NCBI GenBank assembly: GCA_013397115.1
Contig: VWZW01006867.1
Coordinates: forward strand, 1,116,001 to 1,180,000
Length of the DNA stretch: 64,000 nucleotides
Reading direction: 5' to 3'
DNA from: Edolisoma coerulescens
Lineage: Eukaryota; Chordata; Aves; Passeriformes; Campephagidae
In this document: positions 23,922-36,004 of the stretch, piece after piece
Position numbering within the stretch: the stretch's first letter is position 1
Layout of the letters: each line of letters starts with the position of its first letter
Notes under the pieces: model-generated
The model's input: only the letters and a program-made list of their open reading frames with translations
The model's database searches: none
What the model was told of the DNA's origin: nothing
Position numbers and translations under genes: made by a program

Positions 23922-26900
23922 CTGTAACCAAAGCAAATAGGAAGTGTGTTGGATTCTTGGAGATCTCTTAATCAGAGAGCAAAAACACATTCCCTATCTC
24001 TGCCTTACGACATAGCAGTTGCTTTTCTGAATTTCTTTCTCTCTGCACTAGTGTCATTCAAGCAGTATGTTGTACAGACTCATGAATTCTATTTGCTGGC
24101 CAATTAAAGCAAATCACAACCAGAGACAAAAAACCCCAGAGAAGTTGCAAAGAGTACTGGGTTTTTAGAAAACCCTGTCTCCAATGGTGAAAAAAACCCC
24201 AACAACCTGGAAGTATATGCAATTTTGCATGACATTTTATTACTCTTGGATTATAGTAGGAACAGTTGACTTTGCAGGACATCGGTCAAGCTTTAAAAAT
24301 TTGGGACAACACTGAATTGCAGATGAATAAGGCTGGTGATCTGCCATCTAGTGTTGTTCCTTTGTGTTTGGAAAACTGTTTAAAGAACAAATATTATGAC
24401 AACTAGCCCTTTCAAACAGGGCCCATTGCCTACAATACCTGCTCTTCAGGTTGTTCTAACCTCACAGGCCAGTTCCAAATAAAACACGGCGTGTCAGGAC
24501 AGCTTGGACTGAGGCTCTTGATCTTGTTCTGCCAGCAATCCATGCATCATTTTTCCCTGCTTAAAGCTATGGAAAAAGAACTTCTGGTGTAAGAGAAAGA
24601 ACAGTTGTGACTGCTGTTTCAGCTTTGTTTTCTGCAAAATGTAGCACAAAAGACCTTTGTCCCCCAGCTTTTGAACTGTGATGTAGTGTTAACTGGAGTC
24701 ATAAGCTATGAGAAAAACCAACAAAGCCATTTGTGCTCTTCTGTTGCATTGCCTTAGTTTTAAAATTTAGTATATCTTGTTTCCAGTCTGACTCTATCTT
24801 CTAATAATTGGATCTCTTTCAGAGTCTAGTCTAGGGAGGGAGGAAAACCAAGACCCTTATAATGCTGTTTATTATCAACTTGTTCCCTTTTTAAGTTCTT
24901 GAGAAATGCTGTCAGATGGCTTTTTCACATTTGTATGGTGAGACTAAACAGGTCAATGGATCAGATTTCCTTTATTTTGAGTGAAGGTGCCTATTCAAGC
25001 TAGGAGAACTTGAGTGATTCTTTCCTCAAAGCGTTTGTAAGCAGGGATACAAACTGGCTGTTTGCAGCAATGGCTTTGTGAAAAGGACAGTAACTCCAGT
25101 GTCTCCTTCTTAGTCTACAAAAACTTCCTATGCTTATTTTTACAGGAATCACAGTTATTCTTCTAGCTACAAAATTACACTGTAATCTACATTCAACTGA
25201 TTATCTACCAGGCATTTGTAACCTCTTAGCTTTGTTGTCATATTATGAGATTATTATTATGTGGTCATGCCTAAGAAAAACAAACTAAATAGGCATTGAC
25301 TCCCAACAAATAATGCAGGAGAGACTTCTGCTTTTTTTTTTTTCCCCCTAAGGTATTGTGGGTCTGAAGCTAAATGCATTAAAGTAATTTTAAAATATAC
25401 TTTGCAGATTAGCTATCAATCTATTCTTCCCCAACTGCCTTTTACCCAAAAAATGCAAATTAAAGAACTATCTAGTATTTACTGATAATGTTTTATTAAA
25501 GAATTTCTGACTGTACAAGCTGTTGTCTTACCTGACCATTCAATGAGTGACAGGAAAGAGCAGAATTGGAAGCAATTGTTCCAGCTGTTCTTCCAATGCA
25601 GACATTAAATAATTTCTTTAAAATGAGGGGATTTTAAAAAAAGTTTTGTAATGCTTTTTTAGTGTGTCTTATGAGGTACATAAAACATGTCAAGGGAAAA
25701 GGAGAAAAAAGCATTCAGTATTATGTTTGTGCGCTACGTATGTGGAGACTCACTGATACTGATAGGTTACTGATACTCTTACAGTAAATATTTAGAAAAG
25801 CTGATCTTATACTGGACAGCATTATTCACAATCAGCGAAGAGCTTGTTTTTAAAATCCAAGTCTAGGTTTTGGGTTTAATTTGTAGGGAGCAGGCTTTCA
25901 TTGGGATTAAGTGTTGGTCTTAGGATCTGTGAGTTGTACAGTATTCTGGTGGTTTGTGAGGACAGAGAGTGAGATTGCCAGTGTTTCCTACATGAGATTA
26001 GTAAAAAGTATATAAATCCCTGATTATCATTTAAACTTGGTGCAGCTTCCCTGTAAATTTCACTGAAATAATATTCGTGTGTTAAATAATGGCCAAGGAC
26101 AGTCTATCCTTCACGTGCTGGTGGAAGCACAGACGAGTTAGAGCTGTAAGACATGGCCTGATACAAATACTGGACTTCAGAAAAAGGTTAAGCTTGGTGC
26201 AAGAAATTAGCAAATGGTCTTGGGTCTCAGGGAAATATTTTGCTCCAAAGCCTTGCAGTGAAATACCCATCAAAAGAAATGTGCAAAATATAATATTGTT
26301 GGAGGGGACAGTTTGCATATAATGGTAAAAACTGAAAGCAGTGAAGTGATATGCAGCATGAGCTAGCTCAGATGGCTACAGTCTGTGAAGTAGCTACCAA
26401 AGGACACAGTGGGTTACTCTTCTTATTTAAAGGCCCTCCGAGAGTAACCTGTAGCATTGCTTCTAAAGTTGCAAAATCAAGCTCTCAGGTCTGAATAAAT
26501 GCTTAATGAATGAATGAATCCTTAATTTGCTCTGCAACACATATAACTTTTAATTACATTGTTGTGCACAGAGTGCCTCCTCAGGGTTATGATAGATTGC
26601 TTAGGGAAGGAGATGAGCACCACAATACCACAGGGTACTGTGTTGCAGGATGTGTAGAGTATGTAGTGACTGAGTCAGAAGACTGTGAGAAGAGAGAGGA
26701 CTGCCTGCTACCGTGGGATAGCAAATGTTCTCCCGGGGAGCTGTACTCCTGTCTCTGCTACTAAATGCTCTACAGAAGGGGCAAGACAGAGCAGTGGAAG
26801 TGTTTCTTGTGGTTACTCATTGGTTATGCCTCATTTTGAGTGCCCGGGTTGGGGTCCTTGGGTATGATCTGCAGAAATTCTGTATCTGTGTTGCTATCTC

Positions 26901-26929
26901 TGAAGGTGAAAAGGCAGTGCCCTGAACCT

Positions 26930-27076
26930 GCAAGTACTTTATTGCACTGAGGGATCTGGGTTATTACAAAGCAGCCCATGTTCTCTTGCACTCTCTGAAG
27001 TGGTCGGGTGGTTGGACTAGACATTCATTGCAGGTGCCTTCCAACTGAACTACTCCTATTTTATCCTATTCTATTT
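26930..27076 (+). mobile_element. CR1 LINE 3' tail fragment
   Basis: Contains GGTTGGACTAGACATTCATT, then GCAGGTGCCTTCCAACTGAA and a degenerate tail TCCTATTTTATCCTATTCTATT, the characteristic ending of CR1 3' UTRs. The 5' boundary is uncertain. Confidence 0.75.
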
Positions 27077-27327
27077 CAAAATAACCACACAAGTGCCTGG
27101 TGGCTATCTATTCAGTAATATGTGCAGAAGAAGGCATAATAAATTTGTTGTTTGAAGAAGATGCAGTGAAAGATGCTGGGAAAGGTGAGGAAAGTAGCAC
27201 ACTGAATGGCCAGTAATGAAGTGAATACCATGTCCTGTGTAGTTGTGAAAGAACAGTAAGTGTGTTTTACTATGATCTGCAAAAAGTAGCATGTGGAGCA
27301 GATAGGATTAAGAATTAGGCAATATTA

Positions 27328-27570
27328 TAGAATTATAAAAGATGCTGAGTTAGAGGGGACCCATCAGGATCATTGAGCCCTGTGCAGGACACCCTGAGTC
27401 ATACCCTGTGCCTGAGAGCATTGTCCAAATGATTTTTGAACTCTGTCGGGCTTGGTGCTGTGACCATTTTCCTGGGGACCCTGTTCCAGTGCCCAATCAC
27501 CCTCTGAGTACAAAATTTTTCCTCATATCTGACCTAAACCTCCCCTGACTCAGCTTCATGATTTTTCTGT
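27328..27570 (-). mobile_element. CR1 LINE 3'-end fragment
   Basis: Begins with the reversed CR1 tail (TATAGAATTATAAAAGATGC, then AGAGGGGACCCATCAGGATC and ATTGAGCCC). It continues with GTTCCAGTGCCCAATCACCC and TTTTTCCTCATATCTGACCT, the standard reverse-orientation CR1 order. The match fades past about 27570. Confidence 0.85.
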
Positions 27571-30257
27571 ATGCTAACAGCTGACAATAAAGACCAGTTT
27601 TCCTCAGTCTGTGTTTCAGAGTGTTCATAGCTTTTTAACACAGCTAATGTTAAGACTTTCCTATCTGGATGAAATAATTTGTAGGCTACCGAGTGTACTA
27701 TTTGAGTTGAAAGAATCTTTTGTAAGTTAATACTGCCCCACAGATGCCCTGAAGCTGAACAGGGAGTTATGTATCGATTTTGATGCTGCCTCCTGCCAAA
27801 CATTACGCGGACTGATTTTACTTGGAGATGTAGTTCCAAAAGCTGATGGACTTCTTGTACATTTATCCATATACATATATCAAATGCATTAGGAGACAAT
27901 TGATCATATTAGTCCCTCTTTTTCTGTTGTGGTTTTGTGCCCATTTCTGCAATGACTGCCTAAAGGGTTACTGAAGAATGTTGCAAAATCTTGACAAAAA
28001 GACTTGGAAAATCTAATAGGCATTAAAAAGTTACACTAAAAATAGGAATAATTTTAATACAATGTATCAAAGGTCACTTAATTGAAAAAAAAATTATTCT
28101 GAAATTCTAAACTAAAACTAAAGTTCTAAACTGTCCTGAAACTAACTTCTGAAGCTGAAGCTCTAAAACTGGAAAAGTAACCACTGTGCACAGGTATCAG
28201 GAATAGCTGCCAGAAATGGAAAATAAAATGATCTAGCAATCAAACTGAATCTTCATTGATTGAAAGTAAAATGAATGCAGAACATATTTAAGGTAAAATC
28301 CTCTACTGTTTTACATTTGAAAGTTTCCACACCAGGTATATGAAGTGACTGATGGAATTATTAATAGACTGGTTCTGTTTGATGCTGCTTGATTGGACAT
28401 CAGCCTGCTCTGCTGTGTCATCACAAGCATCTCTTGTCAAGTTTGTAAGTGACAAAAATAAAGATCTGACTTCCAGCATGAAATAAGTTACAGACACATA
28501 GATACGGGAAAATATCCTTTATAAAATAGAGAAAGTCAGAAAATAGAATGGGAGTAAAAGGGATCATATTCCTAAAAAGTCCTCTTTTTTCCCAGAACTG
28601 ATTCTTAGTAGGATAGTTTGGGTATTGTAGGCTCATGTTTATTCTCCTCCTTTCATTTATGTATTTGTTGGGTCAGTTTCCCCCAGCCACTGAGCACATA
28701 CTAGAAGTAGTAAAGCCTTTCATTAGTAATCTGTCTGCCTACATTTTTTTAACATGCTGAGCATGTACAGTTGCCAGCTTACAGATTACGTGACCCATAT
28801 CAGTTAAGATGAGCTTTTACTCATGCCTGTTGATAAAGGAATGAAATGCAGAGTGTGGCTGAGTTGTGTGGTATATCCATGATGAGTAATGGAATGGGCT
28901 TGGAGCTGAACTGTGTGCCTAGACAAAAGAAGGGTAGTACCTGCCTTGGGAGGGAATGACCTCATAAGGCAAAATACGAGTTTAAGGAAAGCTTTTGAGT
29001 AAGGATGGAAAAATGAAAGTTTATTTTGCTTACTGAAATTCCCCTTGAAGTGACTGAGTTGTGCTAAGATTTATTATGATGTTAATGGTTTGCTAGAGCA
29101 CTTAGAACTCCATTAAAATTAGTTTTGTTAATATAGCCCATATTTATACTAATATCTTTTGAAGTTGAATCAGGAAACCTGATACTTCTGAAATGTTTTA
29201 AGTGGACTTGGAACAAAGTCTGCTTTGAAGTCATTAGGGTGTGGCTCGCCCATAGGTACTTTTCCAAGCTCTATCCTGCTTCTTGAAGTTGATCCATTAG
29301 TGCTTGTAAAAAGCAAAAACATGTTTACTCTGGCAAATAGATAAACACTTTTATGTGTTCTTGTATACATTAGTAACGACGCATAGTTTAGAATTGAGCA
29401 TGGATTTACGCAGAATTTTCAAATACTTGTTGAAATGTGGCTCTAGTGATGCTGTTTTGTTTCTCACTGTTAGATAAAACCAGTCTTGAGGTGTGAAGAC
29501 ATTGCCATTGCTGTTCTAACTCTGGCAATGTTACTAGTGAGGTAGACTTTGTTAAAATTGTGGAGGCATTTAAATACTAATTTTTTTCCTGTTTTGACAC
29601 CCACACCCACTCCTACCCCCATTTGTTTTGCAACAGTACATTACATATATATCAGCTGAGTAGGGTGGCTAGTTCATTTGCTAATGCAACTTGCTTCAGA
29701 CATTAACTGAGGAAGTACGTGCGCCTTAAATTATTGGTTTTGATCAGAGAAACCCTTTTGCTGTATCCCAGACAAAGGCAGAAAGCAGGCTGTGTTTTCA
29801 TCTCTGGGGGCTACTTCCCTCCCCCCACTGGGCTGCGTGTGATCCTCTCTCGCAGAAGTAATCAGCGCACAGCTTAGGGAACAGGAGCTCATTGCTGCCT
29901 GCCACTGACTCGTAACATCTGCAGAAAGGCTTCACGGGACCAGATCCAAGGCGTAAACACACGTTTAGCAGAAAGGAAAGCAAGGATGTGTTATGCTTAA
30001 AAGAAGTAATTAAACTTCCTTACCTGCCACCCCAGCAAAATTTTTCCATCTATTGCTTTTCTTTTCCACAAATGTGTTTAAAAAGACTTAAGAGAAATAA
30101 AGAAATGCTCCAACCCTATGTAATTGAGCAGTACTGCTTTGATACGTCCCAATACCCAGGTATTTTCTCTGCACTGTACACTGAGGCATTACACAGACAT
30201 ACACACACATGCAAAGTCAAAGGACATGCCACAGAGATGAGCGGGGGGGGTACAGAC

Positions 30258-30368
30258 CTGAAGCTCTGTTTCCAGAAGTGGCCCACCTGGTTCACTGTTT
30301 AGCCAGTCATAGTTTCCCCTGTCAGCATGTCCAAAATTTTTCAAGCTGCTGCCCAAGAGCCACCTCAT
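30258..30368 (-). CDS. SMIM28: SMIM28-like small membrane protein, exon 1 (N-terminus)
   Basis: Minus-strand exon of 37 codons from ATG at 30368-30366 to a CAG|GTCTGT donor. The peptide starts MRWLLGSSLKNFGHADRG and ends PGGPLLETELQ. It closely resembles the start of human SMIM28 as I remember it (M-R-x-L-L-G-S-S-x-K-x-F-G-H-A…). It ends in phase 0, matching the acceptor of the exon at 23921, so the joined product is 169 residues with a hydrophilic extracellular or lumenal N-terminal part and no obvious signal peptide (type III-like topology, inferred). An in-frame ATG lies upstream at 30425. I chose 30368 because similarity begins there and the upstream codons (…TKTEDQVNES) look like UTR. 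The donor is weak at +3 and +4. Confidence 0.78.
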
Positions 30369-33300
30369 GCTTTCATTAACCTGGTCTTCTGTCTTCGTGC
30401 CTCCACCTTGCTTCGCTGCTTGCAACTGCGTCTCCGCCTCCCAGCCTTGACCCAGCTGGGCTGCTTGCAGCTAATGATCCCTCTTAAATGATATCCCCTT
30501 TGTAGCAGAAAAGAAAAAAAAGAAGTTAGACACCCCCTTTTCGTCAGGAAGCCAAGCAAATAGATCTCAGAGCCTCTCTCCACTTCCAACTCAATCTCTC
30601 TGGATTTGCTTCGGTGGCCTACATTACCAGCAAAGCTGGCATCAGGTATCTGGGAGCTGGGGCCGATAGCGCTCTGATTGGAGCACTCCCTGCATTAGGA
30701 TTATTAAAAGGGGAATTTACATGTGAATCTGAGCCCCACATGGTCATGACTCCGTGTGGATAAATAACGCTCTATATTTAGTTATCTAATAAACACTATT
30801 TCCAACAAAATAAAATAAATAAAACCTGTGCTTCTGTGTTGAGAGTGAAAGGGTAACTGAGGTTCCCCCCTCAGTTACAGAGTACAGGGAAGAACCACAA
30901 TCCAGGCAGGTTTTTCTTCCCTGTTGCTGAAACGTACAGAAAAGAGAGTGGTTTCTGAGTAGAAAGGCAAGGACACAGGGCTAAATGCTGTACTGAATTA
31001 TTTAGCAGTGTTAGGATGTAGATGTTAATGATAAATCCAGAGAGAGAGAGCTCTGCCAGGAAAGCTTTGGTCACTGTGAGAGTGTATGATTGCTTCTGGT
31101 AAGAACGAGTTGTCAGTTCAGTTAAATCAGGTTTACAGCTTTCTAGGATGCTTGTTAAATGGCAATTGTTTCCAGTGAGAAGACTCTGAGCTGTTTATCC
31201 AGTAAAAGCAACATGAACTTATTTCACTGATGTGTGGTAACTTCTGAAGGGAGGAATATTTAACCTAAGTTGCAAGCTGAATCAAGGTTTTAACTCGTGC
31301 TGAAAAGTTGGAGGTGTGTTTTGCTGCTGTGCTGTGAGCAGAGGGAAAGGCTGTTGCTAAATGTCCCTTTCAACTGGGGTGCATTTTGCATGATTTCTCA
31401 AGGCTTATCTGTCCGAGCAACAGCTGTGTATCAGACTGATGATGGAAACTTGGGGTTAGAATCCTAACCTCTTATTTCTTGCTTGGACTCTTTTTCATCA
31501 ACTCTTCTTTTAGTTCATGGCTCCCAGAAAATTGCAGGCCTAGTTGGCAGCAGCAGGTTGTACTCCTGCAGCTCCACCAGTGGCAGTCAGCAGTGTTAGC
31601 ACTCGCCATTTCTAATGAGAGGACCCTGGAAGAACCTGTTCCAAAGCTGGCTGTGATCCCTGTGTCTGCAGCTTGCAGGAGGGATTCACCCTGCATGTGA
31701 ACCATGGCTGTGGGAAAGAGAGTGATAGTTTGATAAATCTATCCCATTTTGTTACTGAAGTTGCCAGGTGAGCAGAGGGCAGGGAACAACAATATTGCAT
31801 GAGGGGCTGGTCTTGCTGCTGAAGCAGCTGCATCGTTTGTTGGAAGCCCAACTCTTGCCTCTGCTGAGGAGGTCCCGGGTGAAGGTAGAAATCTCACCTC
31901 AGCAAAGCCTTTGCGTGCTCGTGAGAAGACTCCTCCTTTCCTCGATGCCTCACTTGTCATCTTGGAAAGCACTTTCAGAGGGGGTGAGTGTGTCCGGCTT
32001 CACCAGGCCCAGGGCAGTTACACTGTGAGTTATAATGTCCACTGAGAAGCCAGGTCCTAAACACGGTTTAACAAGTCACAGGTCAAGGCAGTAAAATATT
32101 TCACTTGATGTCTCAACACCTTGTATAAAAGCAAGAATGAGGACCATCTCTCCCAAACCAGTGTAAAGGAAATAAATTCCTTAAGGAGTCTTGAGACTGT
32201 GTAGCTTAAATCTATAATTTCACATGCAAGCAGGAAAAATTCATATACTATCTTAATTAGGGTCTTAGTGCAGCCCCTAAGATTATTAATGCTATTTTTA
32301 AAAGCTTGCTATAAATTTGCTTTGGGACTGTGCATGAATAACGAAGAGAAGTAAAAAAAACCATGTCTCCTTACAGTATAAACACCCTGTTCAGCAACCC
32401 TAGTTGACGAATTTTAGCCAAGAAAAATAAGGTGTGCACTTTTGAGACTCACTGACCTGATTTGTCAAGTGCTGCTTTGAATTCTTGACCTCTGGAAAAT
32501 GTTTAAGAATGATTTAACTTTGTAGAGCTGAGGCCAAATGGGAATTTGGGGAAATGCAGTGCCTTTTGTCATGCAGGTAATTAGAATATAAAGTAATGAT
32601 TGTCTCTCTGGCTTTTTATATCATCAGTGGACCCAGCAGCAAGATTAGTGAGCGTGATTGGGATATCCTCTTTCTGCTGCCAGGGGTCAGGTGCCCATTT
32701 GCTGCACTGCCTTTGAAGAGCAGATCTGCTCTTGTGCAGAACTGAAACAGAACCACTCAAGATCAGGTTTGTGATGGCAAATCTGTTGCAGATTTCTGCC
32801 AGCCCTGTGGGGCACACCTGACACTTATTTTTCCTTTTCACAAGGAGTTCATAAATACCATTTGTAGCTTGGGCGTGCTGTAATGTGAAAGCTGCGGGGA
32901 GGAGGCTCATCCAAGCCCCTTGGCCAGATGTCAGGCTTGCCACCTTGAAGGGTGGGTCGGGTTCAGAAATCATCAGATGTTGACATGGACAAAATGTCCT
33001 ACCCTCCTGCTCCACTGGCTTTGTTCTTTGAAATAGTTCGATCTAGAAGTTGCCTGGTCAAACGATCTGGAGAAAATAGCTGACGTGGAATGGTACCACT
33101 GACTGATTAAAGTTTGGTAAAGGTTTGTGAAACAATGCCAACATGATGTTTTTAACTGAGGCAGTGTTGCTATTATTACTTCCAGTGTCCTAGCAGAGAA
33201 GCAGGGAGAGACTTTCTGAGGCAGCCACTGCAGAAAATAGGCGCCTCCACTGTCCTCAGTTCAAAGCTCAAACTGTCTGTCATAAATTATTCATCTCTCT

Positions 33301-35304
33301 GATTTGCTGAGATGTTCGAGGCTAGCAGTGTAATTCTAGGCTATATTGCCACTAATATTGATAGGGAACACAATATCCACAGTGCCCTAGACACCTTTCA
33401 AGTTTCTTGCTACTTTCTGCCCCCAGTTTCTTTTGCTGCTGTCCACAGATGGCAGTGAAACTTCCCTGCTTGAATGACTGGTGCTGTGAGAGACAGTATG
33501 AGGGCTAAACTAGAATTTTAGTGAGTGAGGTGTTACCACTGTTAGCAGTACTGTGTTGGCAGGTGTAGATTCACTGGGAGAAATGGAGGGAGATGATGAC
33601 TTTTACCTATAACAAGTTGGCAGGTGCTTCTGTGTCCTTCAGGTGGGAGTGGTGTTGGATTCTGTCCAATCCTTCCCACTTGGGTAATTAAGCAATTCTG
33701 TTTTGTACTTTTTTTGATGAATTTTCATTTTATTGAGATTTTACTGTACTTTTTCTTTTTTTTTGGTCAATTATCAATACATTTGTTTTTCAAACACTAA
33801 GCAACTTCTGAAGAGCAATTCCTCTCCCCACCAAACTAAACCCACTCCTACCACAAAGGATAGACACAAGCTGGCATAGCTCTGCCATAGCTCTGGAGAG
33901 CAGTGTTTGAGGACAGGGAGGGTGTACTCATAGCCTGTAGAAACAGAGGCAGGGAGACCCTGCTACAGAATGTGTGCATGCTGGCACTGTCCTTCGGAGT
34001 AGGGAGCAGGAGGAGGTACTGCTGAGTTATCGATCCCAGATCCCTGTGCTGCAGATGGGTAGCTGAAAGCAAAACCATTAGAGAAAGTGCCAGGGACAGA
34101 CCTCAGGCTGCTGCCAGAGCAGGGTTGCCTCCTACAGAATGTCCCTCAAGGTTCTGTGAGTGTGATAACGCTTGAAAAGCTCTATGGTCATGGCAGAGTG
34201 CTGGTGGCTGAGCAGCATCCATGTGATGATACTGTCTAGAGCTATGGGGTTTTATTATGCAGTATTTTATAATTTCTGTCAATCTAGGTTTGATTGCCTT
34301 CATTTACGTTTGGTCATCCTTACACTGAATTCTTTTTTTCTCTTATTTAAGAGAAAAATCTGCCATTCTATGTAAGAGCGCATATCTGCCAGTACGCACT
34401 GTATGGCATTTCATTCCTATTTAGCCAAACTATAGAAGTTCTTTGTTTATGGGGGAGGGGGTGGTGGAGGGATTGGTGTTGTGGTTGGAGTTTTTGTGAT
34501 TTGAGTTTTTTTCAGCAATTCTGAAGAACCAGCTGACCACATTATGCTTTTTGTTGCATTTGCTTTTAGAAGCACTGCCATAAGCTTAGTGAGAGATTAA
34601 GTATTTTGCTACTTTATAAGGATGATATTCTAAAAAGAAACAAAATGGATTAGAAATGCTTCAGGCAAAGGGAGTGAGGAAGTGGAAAGGCACTAACTAG
34701 AGAGAAATGTCCAGTGCTGCTGGCATGTCCGAAGGGAGCAAGGAGGGGGAGACCTCATCCCGTATTTTGCAAAAGCTTTATTATTGCAAGATATCAAAAT
34801 AAATAAAGTCCCCATAAGTAAAAAATAGTAACTCCTTAAATATAACCGAGAAAACCTGTGCTGAGATTTCCTATAGAAAATATTAATTTGGTAGCAATAT
34901 ACGTCTCCTCTTTTCAATTTTTTAAAATAAAGTTCATCCCATTTTAATACCAGGAATGCAATGTAATTTAAGTTAAACCATTAAAAATAAGGCTGAACTA
35001 TTTCTTTCTTGACAATAACAATAATAAAAAAGAAATATTCTATGTCTGTGATATCTCTACTCAATAGATTGTCTAACAGAGCTGTAAAATTTGCCTGCAT
35101 TTAAATATCAACTATGGGCAACACTATAAATTACAATATTTGTAGTATCTGAAATGATGGATGTATCTGTCCTTTTACAAGGCTTTGGGAAGCAGACCAG
35201 ATGTAATTGGTACCCTGACCTTAAAGAATGGCACACAGGTTTTTTTGTATCCCTTGTCCACACTTTATTTGTTTTGCTGCTTTGGTCCAGTAATATTTGC
35301 CAGT
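30369..35304. other. Upstream of SMIM28; intergenic
   Basis: The first few hundred bases should hold the 5' UTR and promoter of SMIM28; a minus-strand CCAAT box lies at 30677-30681. Beyond that, to 35.3 kb, I see no recognisable gene, CR1 or LTR. The only long frame (minus, 33015-32581) shows no family features. HEBP2, expected here from human gene order, was looked for by its Lys-Met-Thr-Ala-Pro-Val core and not found. Confidence 0.5.
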
Positions 35305-36004
35305 TGTCTGGGTTCTGGCCAGGACAGGGTTAATCTTTTGCAGTATTTGGGAGGGGGCATGGCCAGGGTGTGGAGGTTGTTCTGTGACACCTCATGTCAT
35401 TGCCAGGGGTGGGAGAAAGAGACTCTCTTTCAGGGTGAAGGGGTTCTTTCCAGGTGAGAAAATATGGTGGAGAAAGCGGTGGGGTAATGCTGGTCCTGGC
35501 CATAGGGAGCATTTTGGGTGGCATGGCTGAGGGCGGGTCGAGCTCCACACTCTCTCTTTTGTACACTTTCATTATTAATATTGTTCATTTTCTTATCCCA
35601 TTGTTGCTTCTGGTAAATTGTTCTTATCTCAATCCATGNAGACTCTCTTTCAGGGTGAAGGGGTTCTTTCCAGGTGAGAAAATATGGTGGAGAAAGCGGT
35701 GGGGTAATGCTGGTCCTGGCCATAGGGAGCATTTTGGGTGGCATGGCTGAGGGCGGGTCGAGCTCCACACTCTCTCTTTTGTACACTTTCATTATTAATA
35801 TTGTTCATTTTCTTATCCCATTGTTGCTTCTGGTAAATTGTTCTTATCTCAATCCATGGTCTTTGCCTTTTGTGGCTCCAATTCTCCTCTCCAATCCTCT
35901 GCAGAGGGGAGAAGGAGAAAAGGGGGAGGGTGAGCAAGTGGTGTGTGGTTTGGAGTTTCAGAGGGAAACACTGAATTGGGGAGTGCCATTCCTAAACCAT
36001 GACA
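35305..36004 (+). mobile_element. Solo LTR of an avian endogenous retrovirus, with an internal assembly duplication
   Basis: Starts TGTCTGGGTTCTGGCCAGGA and ends CCTAAACCATGACA (TG…CA). It is flanked by CCAGT (35300-35304) and CCAAT (36005-36009), a 5-bp target duplication with one mismatch. It is the same family as the minus-strand copy at 6050-6441. The apparent 700 bp is inflated by a perfect repeat around an N at 35639; removing one unit leaves about 480 bp. No gag, pol or env sequence is present. Confidence 0.87.
35420..35858 (+). repeat. Perfect 219-bp direct duplication flanking a single N
   Basis: 35420-35638 and 35640-35858 appear identical base for base, from AGACTCTCTTTCAGGG to TCTCAATCCATG, separated only by N at 35639. 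This is best explained as two overlapping contig ends placed on either side of a gap, not as biology. Confidence 0.92.

Larger units (their letters stand above)
23922..30257 (-). other. SMIM28: SMIM28 intron
   Basis: A 6.3-kb intron inferred from phase-0 splice sites (donor CAG|GTCTGT at 30257, acceptor TTACAG ending at 23922). It holds two CR1 fragments near 26930-27076 and 27328-27570 in opposite orientations. I saw no other exon, and the remainder is unremarkable AT-rich sequence. Confidence 0.65.

Noticed and set aside
32581..33015. Minus-strand 144-codon frame in intergenic DNA.
   Set aside because: No domain, no family resemblance, and no convincing splice or promoter signals. Consistent with chance.
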